Program-made: the position numbers and the translations under genes
From: Microbacterium sp. Gd 4-13
GTDB taxonomy: Bacteria > Actinomycetota > Actinomycetes > Actinomycetales > Microbacteriaceae
Assembly: GCF_003095395.1 (NCBI RefSeq)
Contig: NZ_QEIJ01000006.1
Location: 62,001-126,000 of the forward strand
Direction of reading: 5' to 3'
Length of the DNA stretch: 64,000 nt
The notes under the pieces: model-generated
The model's input: only the letters and a program-made list of their open reading frames with translations
Databases searched by the model: none
What the model was told of the DNA's origin: nothing
In this document: one piece after another, positions 46,385-54,636 of the stretch
Position numbering within the stretch: the stretch's first letter is position 1
How the letters are laid out: every line of letters starts with the position of its first letter

Positions 46385-47560
46385 GTGACGAGAATCCTTC
46401 CCCCCGCAGCCCTGGCCGTCGTCGCGCTCCTCGGCCTCGTCGGATGCGCGGCGGCGTCCCCGTCGCCGACCGCGGAGTCGTCGAGCAGGGCCCCCTCGAC
46501 GGCTGCACCGGCGTCCCCGACCGTCACCCCCACACCCGTCGACCCGATCGCCGACCTGTCGCTCGAACAGCGGGTGGGGCAGCTCTTCATGGTGGGCACC
46601 TCGGTCGGTGGGCCCGATCCGATCACCCTCGAGGCGGTGTCGCAGCAGCATGTCGGCGGGATCTTCCTGCACGGCCGCTCCTCGGCCGGCGTCGAAGCGG
46701 CGGCCGCGTTCGTGAAGACCTTCGAAGACGCCCATCTCGAGAGCGTCCCGCCGCTGTGGATCGCGACCGACCAGGAGGGCGGCGACGTGCAGGTGCTCTC
46801 GGGTCCTGGCTTCGACAGCATGCCCACCGCCCTCACCCAGGCGCGCTCCGACACCGCGACGCTCGAGACGGACGCCACCCGCTGGGGCGCCCAGCTCGCG
46901 CAGGCCGGGGTGAACATGAACCTCGCCCCGGTGGCCGACATCGTCACGAGTGCCGAAGCGGGGCCCCAGAACCCGCCGATCGGTGCCTTGAACCGCGAGT
47001 ACGGGTTCGACCGGGCGACCGTCGCCGACAAGGCCGGAGCCTTCGCCGCCGGGATGCGCACCTCGGGCGTCATGCCGACGCTGAAGCACTTCCCCGGTCT
47101 CGGGCGGGCGACGCAGAACACCGACACCCGGTCGGGCGTCGTCGACGACGTCGTCGGCGCCGATTCGGCCGACGTGGCCGTCTACGGCGATCTCCTCGCC
47201 GAGGGGCCGGCGGTCGTGATGATGTCGACCGCGGTCTACGCGCGGATCGACCCCGCCGCGCCCGCCGCCTTCTCGCCCACCGTCGTCACGGGGTTGCTGC
47301 GGGAACAGCTCGGTTTCGAGGGCGTGGTCACGACCGACGACCTCTCGGCCGCCGCCCAGATCCGCGATTGGGCACCCGGTGACCGCGCCCTGCTCTCGAT
47401 CGAGGCCGGGGTGGACCTGGTGCTCGTCTCGGCCGACCCGACGGTGTTCCCCGAGATGTACGCGGCGGTGCTGTCGCGCGCACAGACCGACGATGCGTTC
47501 GCGGCGAAGGTCGACGCCGCCGCCCGCCGCGTGGTCGAGGCGAAGGCCTCGCTCGGCTGA
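46385..47560 (+). CDS. Glycoside hydrolase family 3 lipoprotein (beta-N-acetylhexosaminidase-like)
   Basis: GTG at 46385 begins a 391-residue protein with a lipoprotein signal (LVGCAA). The GH3 barrel has KHFPGLG, which matches the KHFPGHG motif of NagZ, and VVTTDDLSAAA with the nucleophile Asp. In NagZ the His of KHFPGHG and a following Asp-His dyad take part in catalysis; here the sequence is GLGRATQNTDTRSG, so the His is absent. It probably acts on peptidoglycan or glycan at the cell surface, perhaps with altered chemistry. Confidence 0.82.
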   Translation: MTRILPPAALAVVALLGLVGCAAASPSPTAESSSRAPSTAAPASPTVTPTPVDPIADLSLEQRVGQLFMVGTSVGGPDPITLEAVSQQHVGGIFLHGRSSAGVEAAAAFVKTFEDAHLESVPPLWIATDQEGGDVQVLSGPGFDSMPTALTQARSDTATLETDATRWGAQLAQAGVNMNLAPVADIVTSAEAGPQNPPIGALNREYGFDRATVADKAGAFAAGMRTSGVMPTLKHFPGLGRATQNTDTRSGVVDDVVGADSADVAVYGDLLAEGPAVVMMSTAVYARIDPAAPAAFSPTVVTGLLREQLGFEGVVTTDDLSAAAQIRDWAPGDRALLSIEAGVDLVLVSADPTVFPEMYAAVLSRAQTDDAFAAKVDAAARRVVEAKASLG

Positions 47561-47600
47561 TCGCGCCGGCGCAGCATCCGTCACCGCCGGAGGACAACCG

Positions 47601-47642
47601 ACGAGCGGAGGACCAGTTTCTGGGGAACCGTCCTCCGCTCGT
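47601..47642. terminator. Bidirectional terminator between GH3 and TerC genes
   Basis: 13-bp perfect stem ACGAGCGGAGGAC (47601-47613) with GTCCTCCGCTCGT (47630-47642); the loop can pair further (GTTTC with GGAAC). Confidence 0.75.
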
Positions 47643-47716
47643 GAGGTCTCCGCCGCCCGTGGCCGGACGCGCGCCTCTCGCGGCGGGACGAGCCGGGCGA
47701 GAGGCGGATGCGGGGG

Positions 47717-48748
47717 CTAGTGCTGCGACTCCTCGTCGGCGTGGATGACGGGCTCGCCCTCGATGCGGGTGCGGTCCTTCTTCCGGGCGTCGTTGCGGGT
47801 CTTCGCGAGGCTCGCGACCGTGGCGACGGCGATGGTCGCGCCGATGAACAGGAGCGAGAACCAGATCGGGATCTCGGGCACCCACAGGAGCGGCTCGCCC
47901 CCGTTGATGAACGGCAGCTCGTTGACGTGCAGGGCGTGGAAGACGAGCTTCACACCGATGAAGGCGAGGATGACCGCCAGCCCCTGGGCGAGGTACACGA
48001 GACGCTCGAGCAGGCCGCCGATAAGGAAGTAGAGCTGACGCAAGCCCATGAGCGCGAAGGCGTTGGCCGTGAACACGATGTAGGCCTCATTCGTCAGGCC
48101 GTAGATCGCGGGGATCGAGTCGACCGCGAAGACGAGGTCGATGAAACCGATCGCGACGATGGTGAGCAGCATCGGGGTGACGAAGCGCTTGCCGTCCAGC
48201 TTCACGGTGAGCTTGTCTCCGTGGTACTCCTCGGTGACGGCGAGGTGGCGACGAACGAACCTCATGAACTTGCCGTTGGCGGGGTCGCTCTCACCGTGGG
48301 AGAAGGCCTGGCGGTACGCGAGGAACAGCAGCAGGGCGCCGAAGAGGTAGAAGATCCACGAGAAGTTGTCGATCAGCGCCGCGCCGACGGCGATGAACGC
48401 GCCACGCATGATGAGCGCGATGACGATGCCGACCATCAGCACCTTCTGCTGGTACTTCTTGGGCACCGCGAAGCCCGTCATGATCAGAAGGAACACGAAG
48501 AGGTTGTCGATCGACAGCGCCTTCTCGGTGAGGTATCCGGCGTAGTACTCGCCGCCGAAGTTCCAGCCCCACACCGCGCCGATGACGACACCGAACAGCA
48601 GCGCCAGCCCGATATAGAACGCCGACCAGCGGGCGGACTCGCCCACGGTCGGTTCATGCGGTGTGCGCACGTGCGCGAAGAATTCGTAGACGAAGAACGC
48701 GATGGTGACCGCGATCGTGATAAGCCAAATGAGAGGCGTGATCTCCAC
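47717..48748 (-). CDS. TerC-family membrane protein, probable Mn2+ exporter
   Basis: GTG at 48748 behind GGAG; 343 residues with about nine membrane helices. The two TerC blocks ALSIDNLFVFLLI and IDLVFAVDSIPAIYG carry the membrane-embedded Asp/Asn residues thought to bind metal. Members controlled by a yybP-ykoY riboswitch export manganese; such an element lies directly upstream here, which supports that role over tellurite resistance. Confidence 0.9.
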   Translation of the reverse strand: MEITPLIWLITIAVTIAFFVYEFFAHVRTPHEPTVGESARWSAFYIGLALLFGVVIGAVWGWNFGGEYYAGYLTEKALSIDNLFVFLLIMTGFAVPKKYQQKVLMVGIVIALIMRGAFIAVGAALIDNFSWIFYLFGALLLFLAYRQAFSHGESDPANGKFMRFVRRHLAVTEEYHGDKLTVKLDGKRFVTPMLLTIVAIGFIDLVFAVDSIPAIYGLTNEAYIVFTANAFALMGLRQLYFLIGGLLERLVYLAQGLAVILAFIGVKLVFHALHVNELPFINGGEPLLWVPEIPIWFSLLFIGATIAVATVASLAKTRNDARKKDRTRIEGEPVIHADEESQH

Positions 48749-48784
48749 GGGAGAGCTCCAGGGGTGAGAGGACGTTACAACGAC

Positions 48785-48890
48785 GTCAAGGTCTCCTCCA
48801 TCACGACCGGGGTCGGGACCGACGTGCCGGGACTCGATGTCGAGTCCGTAATGACGGCAGCGCCGCGAGTGGGAGTACTCCCCTTGCTCC
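48785..48890 (-). ncRNA. yybP-ykoY (Mn2+) riboswitch candidate
   Basis: Read on the minus strand, AAGGGGAGTA (48885-48876) opens the element and GAGACCTTG (48795-48787) closes it. These match the two conserved Mn-binding loops of yybP-ykoY RNAs. Between them, CTGCCGTCATTACGGACTCG and further pairing segments can form the two helical legs. It ends 38 bases before the terC start codon. The call is from motif memory; a covariance search is needed. Confidence 0.7.
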
Positions 48891-48970
48891 TCCAGGATAA
48901 GGCATCCACGGAGGGCTTCGGGATGCGGCGTTCATGTGGTAGCGCTACGATCCGAGGCGGGGAGGATCGT

Positions 48971-49540
48971 ATGGGGACGATCGCATCGCACGGACGCTCG
49001 GAGAGGGCGGCACGAGCGGGTGTCGGCGTAGCCGCCTTGGGCCGCCGCATCCATGAACACCGGACGGCGCAGGGGCTGTCGCTGCAGGAGTTCGCCACGC
49101 TCGCCGGCGTCGCCGCCCCCGCACTGTCGGCGCTCGAGCGCGGCGAGGGTGCGACGACGCTGTTCACGCTGTTCGCGGCCGCGGATGCGCTCGGGGTGCC
49201 GGTGCGCTCGTTCGTCTCGGTCGGCGAGACCTCGGCGGATGCTGCGCCCCCGTCCCCGTCGCGCGGCTACGCGCCCGCGGGGGCGCCGACGGTCGCTGCG
49301 GCATCGCCGCGTGATCCGGCCGCGCCCGCCGAGCGGCCTCCGCGGACGTTCGCGGATCTGCGCACGGGAGCGCTGGCCGGCCGCTCGTTCGACACCCTGC
49401 CGCAGTTCGCCGTCGCGGCCGTGATCGAGGCGCGGTACTCGGTCGCGGCGATCGCCCGCGTCTTCCGCGTGCCGGCCTGGAAGCTCCAGGGCTGGGTCGA
49501 TGAGAGAATCGGCTCCGACTCCGCCGCACACCGTCGGTAG
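48971..49540 (+). CDS. XRE-type DNA-binding protein with second C-terminal HTH
   Basis: The ATG at 48971 behind GGGGAGG gives 189 residues; the much longer open frame upstream is antisense to terC. Residues ~20-80 form an XRE helix-turn-helix (LGRRIHEHRTAQGLSLQEFATLAGV). An Ala/Pro-rich linker leads to a second helix-turn-helix-like segment near the end (YSVAAIARVFRVPAWKLQGWVDER). The target is unknown. Confidence 0.75.
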   Translation: MGTIASHGRSERAARAGVGVAALGRRIHEHRTAQGLSLQEFATLAGVAAPALSALERGEGATTLFTLFAAADALGVPVRSFVSVGETSADAAPPSPSRGYAPAGAPTVAAASPRDPAAPAERPPRTFADLRTGALAGRSFDTLPQFAVAAVIEARYSVAAIARVFRVPAWKLQGWVDERIGSDSAAHRR

Positions 49541-49591
49541 CGCGGGCGCAACCCCGGCTTTCGCGGACCCCGCGCGACGTACGCTCGCGGC

Positions 49592-49843
49592 ATGAAGACC
49601 TCAGAGATCTCCTGGAACGAACCGGCGCGGGCGAAGATCGTCGACGACGCGAACCGAGTGCTGCGCGAAGCGGTCGTCGACGTCGCGAAGACCCACCCCG
49701 GGGCGACGGCCGACGAAGCGTTCGCCGAGCTGAACGCCCGTCTGAAGGACCGGTTCATCGATTACGAACCCGGACCCGACCTGCGCACCTACGCCGAGGC
49801 GATCGCCGCCGGAGAGATCGAGCACGAAAGCGACACCGAGTAG
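49592..49843 (+). CDS. Small acidic hypothetical protein
   Basis: 83 residues, helical and acidic, with no motif recognised. TACGCT ends six bases before the ATG, so it is probably translated from a leaderless mRNA, which supports its being real. Confidence 0.6.
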   Translation: MKTSEISWNEPARAKIVDDANRVLREAVVDVAKTHPGATADEAFAELNARLKDRFIDYEPGPDLRTYAEAIAAGEIEHESDTE

Positions 49844-49927
49844 TCACCTCCGCGCCATCCGCACCTGTTACGGTGCGGCGACCGCGGCCGACCACGGCGG
49901 CGGATCGACCTCAGCAGGAGCGGGCAC

Positions 49928-50893
49928 GTGAACCACTCGAACGGCTCGCACCGGCCCGGGTCGCTGCGCCGGGCTGCCGCCCTCCTCGCCTCCGCGGTCG
50001 TCGCGGGATCGTTCTTCGCGCCGGCCGCGGCCATCGCCGCAGAGCCGGGGACGGGCCGCATCCTCGGGCGCCTCGCCTCGAACAGGGGCGAGCCGGTTGC
50101 CGGCGACATCGTCGCGATCGACGAGACCACCGGTCGGGCGTACAGCGCGACGGCGCGATCGGACGGCGGTTACGCGATCAGCGACGTCCCTGCCGGTCGC
50201 TACGCGGTGCTGTTCCGCCCCTCCGACATCGCTCTCCCCGATGCCCCCTTCGGATACGCGGAGGCCTGGTTTCCCAACGTCCGCCGGGGCGACGATGCGG
50301 CCCGCGTGATCGTGGATGCCGGTGTGGAGACCGTGGACGTCGACGCGGTCCTGACCGCGGCCGGACGCGTGACGGGCGTGATCTCGGGTGCCGTGGGCGA
50401 GTACGCCGTCGCGCTGTTGGACGAGCCCACCCCGGTCGATCCCTTCGACGGCGACACGCTCGTGGTCGAGATCGACCGCGCGGGCCGCTTCGCCCTCCGG
50501 GCTCCGGCCGGCGGGTATGAGCTGCTCGTCTACCGCCGCTTCGGTCACGACTGGCTGCCCTACGCGCTCTCGGAGGAGCGCGTGGAGCTCCCGAGCCGCG
50601 GCGACGTCGAGGTCACTCCGGTGGTGGTGCCGATGGCCGGCGCGGTCGAGCTTCACCTGTGCGCGGACGACGGGGCGTTCGCGGCGGAAGCCGATGTCAC
50701 GCTGGCGCGGCAGGGATGCCTCCGCGTCGAGCGGGACGGTCTCACCGATCAGGCCGGGCGCGTGCTTTTCGAAGGACTCGCCCCGGGGCGCTACGTCGTG
50801 GCGGTCGACGGGGTCGCGCGGACGCCGTCCCTCGTCGTGACGGTCGAACCCGACCGCGTCGCGCGCGTCGCCGACCGTCCGATCCCCGCATAG
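49928..50893 (+). CDS. Secreted protein with carboxypeptidase-regulatory-like beta domains
   Basis: GTG behind CAGGAG; 321 residues. Signal peptide to about residue 38 (AAAIAAEP). Three repeats of a transthyretin-like beta sandwich follow, with GRILGRLASNRGEPVAGDIVAID, YAISDVPAGRYAVLF and VLFEGLAPGRYVVAV. These are structural, non-catalytic domains. There is no cell-wall sorting signal, so it is probably free in the medium. It lies just upstream of an M14 carboxypeptidase gene. Confidence 0.75.
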   Translation: MNHSNGSHRPGSLRRAAALLASAVVAGSFFAPAAAIAAEPGTGRILGRLASNRGEPVAGDIVAIDETTGRAYSATARSDGGYAISDVPAGRYAVLFRPSDIALPDAPFGYAEAWFPNVRRGDDAARVIVDAGVETVDVDAVLTAAGRVTGVISGAVGEYAVALLDEPTPVDPFDGDTLVVEIDRAGRFALRAPAGGYELLVYRRFGHDWLPYALSEERVELPSRGDVEVTPVVVPMAGAVELHLCADDGAFAAEADVTLARQGCLRVERDGLTDQAGRVLFEGLAPGRYVVAVDGVARTPSLVVTVEPDRVARVADRPIPA

Positions 50894-51061
50894 CCCGCGC
50901 ATAGTCTTCCCGACACCCGACCGACACGGGAGCGAAACACGCGCTTCCTAGGGTGGGGGCACCGCCTGTCTCTTCGATCCGCGTCCCACCGGACGGCGTG
51001 GTCTCGCGCGCTCAGCTCCGAGCGTGCGTCGAGTTCCCCCCTTTCGAATGGAGTCCGCTTC

Positions 51062-53920
51062 GTGCGAACCCGTGCTCTCGTGTCCATAGGTGGCGTCGTC
51101 GCCATCGTCTCGTCCATGCTGGCGTTCGCGCCGGCCACGGCGGCGGTCGCCCCGCCCGCGCTCTCGATCGTGCGCCCGACGTCGTCGATCGACATGCCGA
51201 CGCAGTATCCGTACCAGCCCCGTCTCACCGTCGTCCCCGACCTGCCCACCGATGCGTCGATCGCGCGCGGTGTGATGCCGTACGACGAGATCGCGCCGTT
51301 CCTGAACCGCCTCATGGACCGCAGCAACCGCGTGTCGTCGCAGGTCGTGGGCACCTCTTACCAGGGCCGCGAGATCTACATGGTGACGGTGACGTCGCGT
51401 GAGACCCCCGCCGAGACGGCTCAGCAGGACGCCTGGCGGACCAAAGTGAAGTACGACCCCGCGGCGGCGGCTTCCGATGCGGCGCTCGCCGAGGGCTACA
51501 AGGTGCCGCTGTGGTTCAACGCGAATATCCACGGCAACGAGTGGGAGGGCACCGACGCCACCCTGAACTACATCGAGGATCTCGCCACCAGCGCCGACCC
51601 GGTCGTCCAGGATCTGCTCGACAACCATCGCATCTACTTCACGGTCACCAACAACCCCGACGGGCGCGCGCTCGGACAGCGCGGCACCGTGAACGGGTAC
51701 GACCCCAACCGCGACTTCATCACCGGCGCGACGAAGGAAGCATCCATCGTCCGCGACCTCGCCAGCATCATCCAGCCGACGTACTTCATCGATCTGCACG
51801 GCTACACCAGCGTGCTGCAGGTCGAGCCGTGCGGTCCGCCCCACGGCGAGAACTACGAGTACGATTTGTTCGTGCCGCACGCCTACGCGACCGCGCTCGA
51901 CATCGAGAAGGCCGTGACCGAGGCGAACATCCCGGGCAACACCTACTACAACCCCGAGACCGGGGGAGTGACGTCGACCAACACCGGCTTCATCAACATC
52001 CCCTACCGCGACCAGCGTTCGGGATGGGACGACTGGCCGCCGATCTTCGCCCCGCAGTACGTCGCGTATCAGGGTGCCGTGACCAACACGGTCGAGTTGC
52101 CGCTCGGTCGCAGCGGCGACCAGCCGGCGCGCGCGAAGGTGAACATCGAGGTCGCCGAGGTGGTCATCGATACCGTCGCCGACTACGTGCAGGACAACAG
52201 CGCCTCGCTGCTGGAGAACCAGATCGAGATCTTCGGGCGCGGGCTCACCGGCGCCGAGAGCGTCGAGATCCCCGCGGACGTCTCGCCGGACGACCTCCCC
52301 GAGGGCGTGCCCACGGAGTGGACCGACATCTGGGACGAGAACGACATCTACACGACCGACTTCCCGCGCGCTTACGTCATCCCGCAGGGCGCGGGCCAGC
52401 GCTCCGACTCCGACGCGCAGACGCTCGTGCAGCAACTGCTCGTCAACGGCATCGAGGTCTCGCGCACCACGGCACCGTTCACCGCCGAGGGCGTCACCTA
52501 TCCCGCCGGGTCCTATTACGTCGACATGCACCAGCCCGTCCGCGGCCTCGCGAACGTGCTGCTCGCCGACGGCACCGACATCACCGACCGGGTGCCCGAC
52601 ATGTACGACATCTCCGCGTGGAGCCTGTCGTTGCTGTGGGGAGCCGACGTCGAGGCCCTCGGTTACACGACCGATCCCGCCCCGACGACGGCGCTCGAGC
52701 GCATCGTCGAGGCGCCTCTGACGGGTTCGCTGGCTTCCGGGGGCGCGTACCTCTCGTTCGAGCCGCGGGGCGTCGCCGACTACCAGGCGATCAACGAGCT
52801 GCTCGGCGAGGGGATCGCGCTCTCGCAGCTGGAGGACGGCACCGTCGTCTTCCGACGCGATGCGACGGCGGATGCTGCGGCCCAGGCCATCGCCGACATC
52901 TACGGGGTCGACGTCGAGGCCTCCGACGGATCGGGTCTGCGCGAGGAGGGTGTCGTCGGACTGCGTTCGGTGCGCGTCGGATACGCGAGCAACGCCGATG
53001 ACCGCGACGCGCTCACCAAGCTCGGGTTCACCGACCTCGTCGAGGTGAACGAGACGTCGATCCTCTCGGGCGCAGCCACCTTGGACGGGATCGACGTGCT
53101 CTTCGTGGGCGCGTCGCTGTCGTTCCCCGTGTCGGACCGAGGGTGGAACCCGGAACAGAGCGCCGCCGGTAAGGCGCGCGTGGCGCAACTGCTGGCCGCA
53201 GCCGAACCGGCGGTCGTCGGCCGGGGCGCGAGCGCGGCATCGTTCGTCGCGACCTACGGGCTCGCACCGATCACCGGGGTGAACGGCACGGGCCGCTCGA
53301 ACGGCATCGTCTCCATCGACACGCCGGCGGACGGGGTGCTCGGCGACTACGCGCAGGACACGGCATTCGTCTCGCCGGCGACGTGGTTCACCGCCCTCGG
53401 CCAGGGGGTGACGGTCGAGCGAACGTACACGGCCGAACCGTTCATCTCGGGCCACTGGGCCGCGGGGGCGACCGCTGGCACATCGCAGGCCGATGCGGCC
53501 GGGCAGCCGGCCGCGGTATCGGCCGTCTCGCCCGTCACCGGCGAGAGGGTCTTCCTGTTCGGCACGTCGCCGACGTACCGCAACCACCCGGTCGGTGCGT
53601 TCAGCGACATCGCACGGTCGATCTTCTGGGCGACCGAGACGGCGAGTGCTGTGGAACCGCCGGTCGTCGAACCCGAGCCGACCGCGACGCCGACGCCGGA
53701 GCCCACGACGGCTCCGACCACGGAGCCCACGACGGCACCGACGCCGGAACCGACGACCACCGGCGCGCCGGCGGTCGTGGTGCCGCCGAACGACTCGAGC
53801 CTCGCGGCCACGGGTGGGTCGAACCCGGGGTCGCTGTGGGCCGGGGCCGTCGCGCTCATGATGTTCGGCGCGGGTGTGTTCGTGCTCGCCCGCACGCGGG
53901 CACGGCGTTCCGCCGAGTGA
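51062..53920 (+). CDS. Secreted M14 zinc carboxypeptidase with LAATG sorting signal
   Basis: GTG start, 952 residues with a signal peptide (SSMLAFAPATAAVA). The M14 domain has zinc ligands His157 and Glu160 (HGNEWEG) and His246 (DLHGY); NPDGRALGQRG and DPNRDFITG blocks are present, and Glu345 (TNTVELPL) is the likely catalytic base. A further beta-rich region leads to a Pro/Thr/Glu wall-spanning repeat (~residues 868-905), then LAATGG, a hydrophobic helix and RTRARRSAE. LAxTG is the signal of class E sortases in actinobacteria, so it should be wall-anchored and trim peptides outside the cell. Confidence 0.88.
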   Translation: MRTRALVSIGGVVAIVSSMLAFAPATAAVAPPALSIVRPTSSIDMPTQYPYQPRLTVVPDLPTDASIARGVMPYDEIAPFLNRLMDRSNRVSSQVVGTSYQGREIYMVTVTSRETPAETAQQDAWRTKVKYDPAAAASDAALAEGYKVPLWFNANIHGNEWEGTDATLNYIEDLATSADPVVQDLLDNHRIYFTVTNNPDGRALGQRGTVNGYDPNRDFITGATKEASIVRDLASIIQPTYFIDLHGYTSVLQVEPCGPPHGENYEYDLFVPHAYATALDIEKAVTEANIPGNTYYNPETGGVTSTNTGFINIPYRDQRSGWDDWPPIFAPQYVAYQGAVTNTVELPLGRSGDQPARAKVNIEVAEVVIDTVADYVQDNSASLLENQIEIFGRGLTGAESVEIPADVSPDDLPEGVPTEWTDIWDENDIYTTDFPRAYVIPQGAGQRSDSDAQTLVQQLLVNGIEVSRTTAPFTAEGVTYPAGSYYVDMHQPVRGLANVLLADGTDITDRVPDMYDISAWSLSLLWGADVEALGYTTDPAPTTALERIVEAPLTGSLASGGAYLSFEPRGVADYQAINELLGEGIALSQLEDGTVVFRRDATADAAAQAIADIYGVDVEASDGSGLREEGVVGLRSVRVGYASNADDRDALTKLGFTDLVEVNETSILSGAATLDGIDVLFVGASLSFPVSDRGWNPEQSAAGKARVAQLLAAAEPAVVGRGASAASFVATYGLAPITGVNGTGRSNGIVSIDTPADGVLGDYAQDTAFVSPATWFTALGQGVTVERTYTAEPFISGHWAAGATAGTSQADAAGQPAAVSAVSPVTGERVFLFGTSPTYRNHPVGAFSDIARSIFWATETASAVEPPVVEPEPTATPTPEPTTAPTTEPTTAPTPEPTTTGAPAVVVPPNDSSLAATGGSNPGSLWAGAVALMMFGAGVFVLARTRARRSAE

Positions 53921-53993
53921 TCCACCGAGGGGGAGGGCGGGGTCGTCGCATCCCGTCCTCCCCCTCGTCGTCCCCAAGACCGAGGAGCACCTG

Positions 53994-54623
53994 ATGACCG
54001 AATCGAACGACCCGGCCGGCGCTGCGACCGTCGAGTCGACCGTGCGTCGGCGGATCGTCTGGGGATATGTGGGCGGCGCGGCGCTGATCGTCGCCGCGGT
54101 CGTGCTGGCCTGGTGGGCGATCGGCAACGGTTCGACGCCAGCTGCTCCCGCCTCGTCGACACCGTCCTCGTCGACACCGTCCTCGTCGACACCGTCCTCG
54201 TCGCCGGCGGGATCGGACGCGGCATCCTCTGCTCTGCCGTCCGGCCCGGCGTCGTCGCCCACCGGGCCGCCGGCCGATGGTGACGCACCGGGAAGCGTGG
54301 GGGCACCCGGGCCCGCGGAGAGCACCGCGCCGGTCATCGCCGCCTTCGCGGTGAGCACGACCGTGGCCGAGTGCGCCGACGACCGCTCGGCAACCGTGCC
54401 CCTCGCTTTCACCTGGACCGCCACCGGAGCCGATGAGGCATGGATCGGAGTCGGGACGACGGATGCTTCGGTCGTGCCGTCCGCCGCCGTGCCGCTCTCG
54501 TCCGACGGCTACACCGAACTTGCGTTCGCCTGTGGTGACGAGGAGCAGCTCTACACGTTGACCGTGCGCGGGTCGGGCGGGACCACGAGCAGCTCGGTCT
54601 TGGTTACGCGGTCGCTCCTCTGA
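53994..54623 (+). CDS. Single-TM protein with Ser/Pro/Thr repeat and outer beta domain
   Basis: ATG behind GAGGAG; 209 residues. Short cytoplasmic start, one membrane helix (~22-42), a low-complexity Ser/Thr/Pro region encoded by 15-bp tandem repeats, and a C-terminal Ig-like domain of about 90 residues with two Cys (AECADD and AFACGD). Possibly a surface sensor or anti-sigma-like protein; I recognise no family. 73 bases after the M14 gene. Confidence 0.6.
   Translation: MTESNDPAGAATVESTVRRRIVWGYVGGAALIVAAVVLAWWAIGNGSTPAAPASSTPSSSTPSSSTPSSSPAGSDAASSALPSGPASSPTGPPADGDAPGSVGAPGPAESTAPVIAAFAVSTTVAECADDRSATVPLAFTWTATGADEAWIGVGTTDASVVPSAAVPLSSDGYTELAFACGDEEQLYTLTVRGSGGTTSSSVLVTRSLL
54151..54203 (+). 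repeat. 15-bp tandem repeat, 3.5 units
   Basis: Unit CCTCGTCGACACCGT at 54151, 54166 and 54181, followed by half a unit. It encodes SSTPS repeats in the linker of the membrane protein and could vary in length by slippage without changing the frame. Confidence 0.8.
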
Positions 54624-54636
54624 CCGGCGTCAGAGG
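54617..54636. terminator. Hairpin spanning both stop codons of convergent genes
   Basis: CCTCTGAC-CGGC-GTCAGAGG, 8-bp perfect stem that includes the stop codon of the plus gene and that of the minus-strand LLM gene, which are only six bases apart. Confidence 0.6.

Noticed and set aside
50948..54424. 1158-codon minus-strand open frame
   Set aside because: Antisense shadow of the M14 peptidase gene; no domain, biased to Arg/Gly/Asp/Val.
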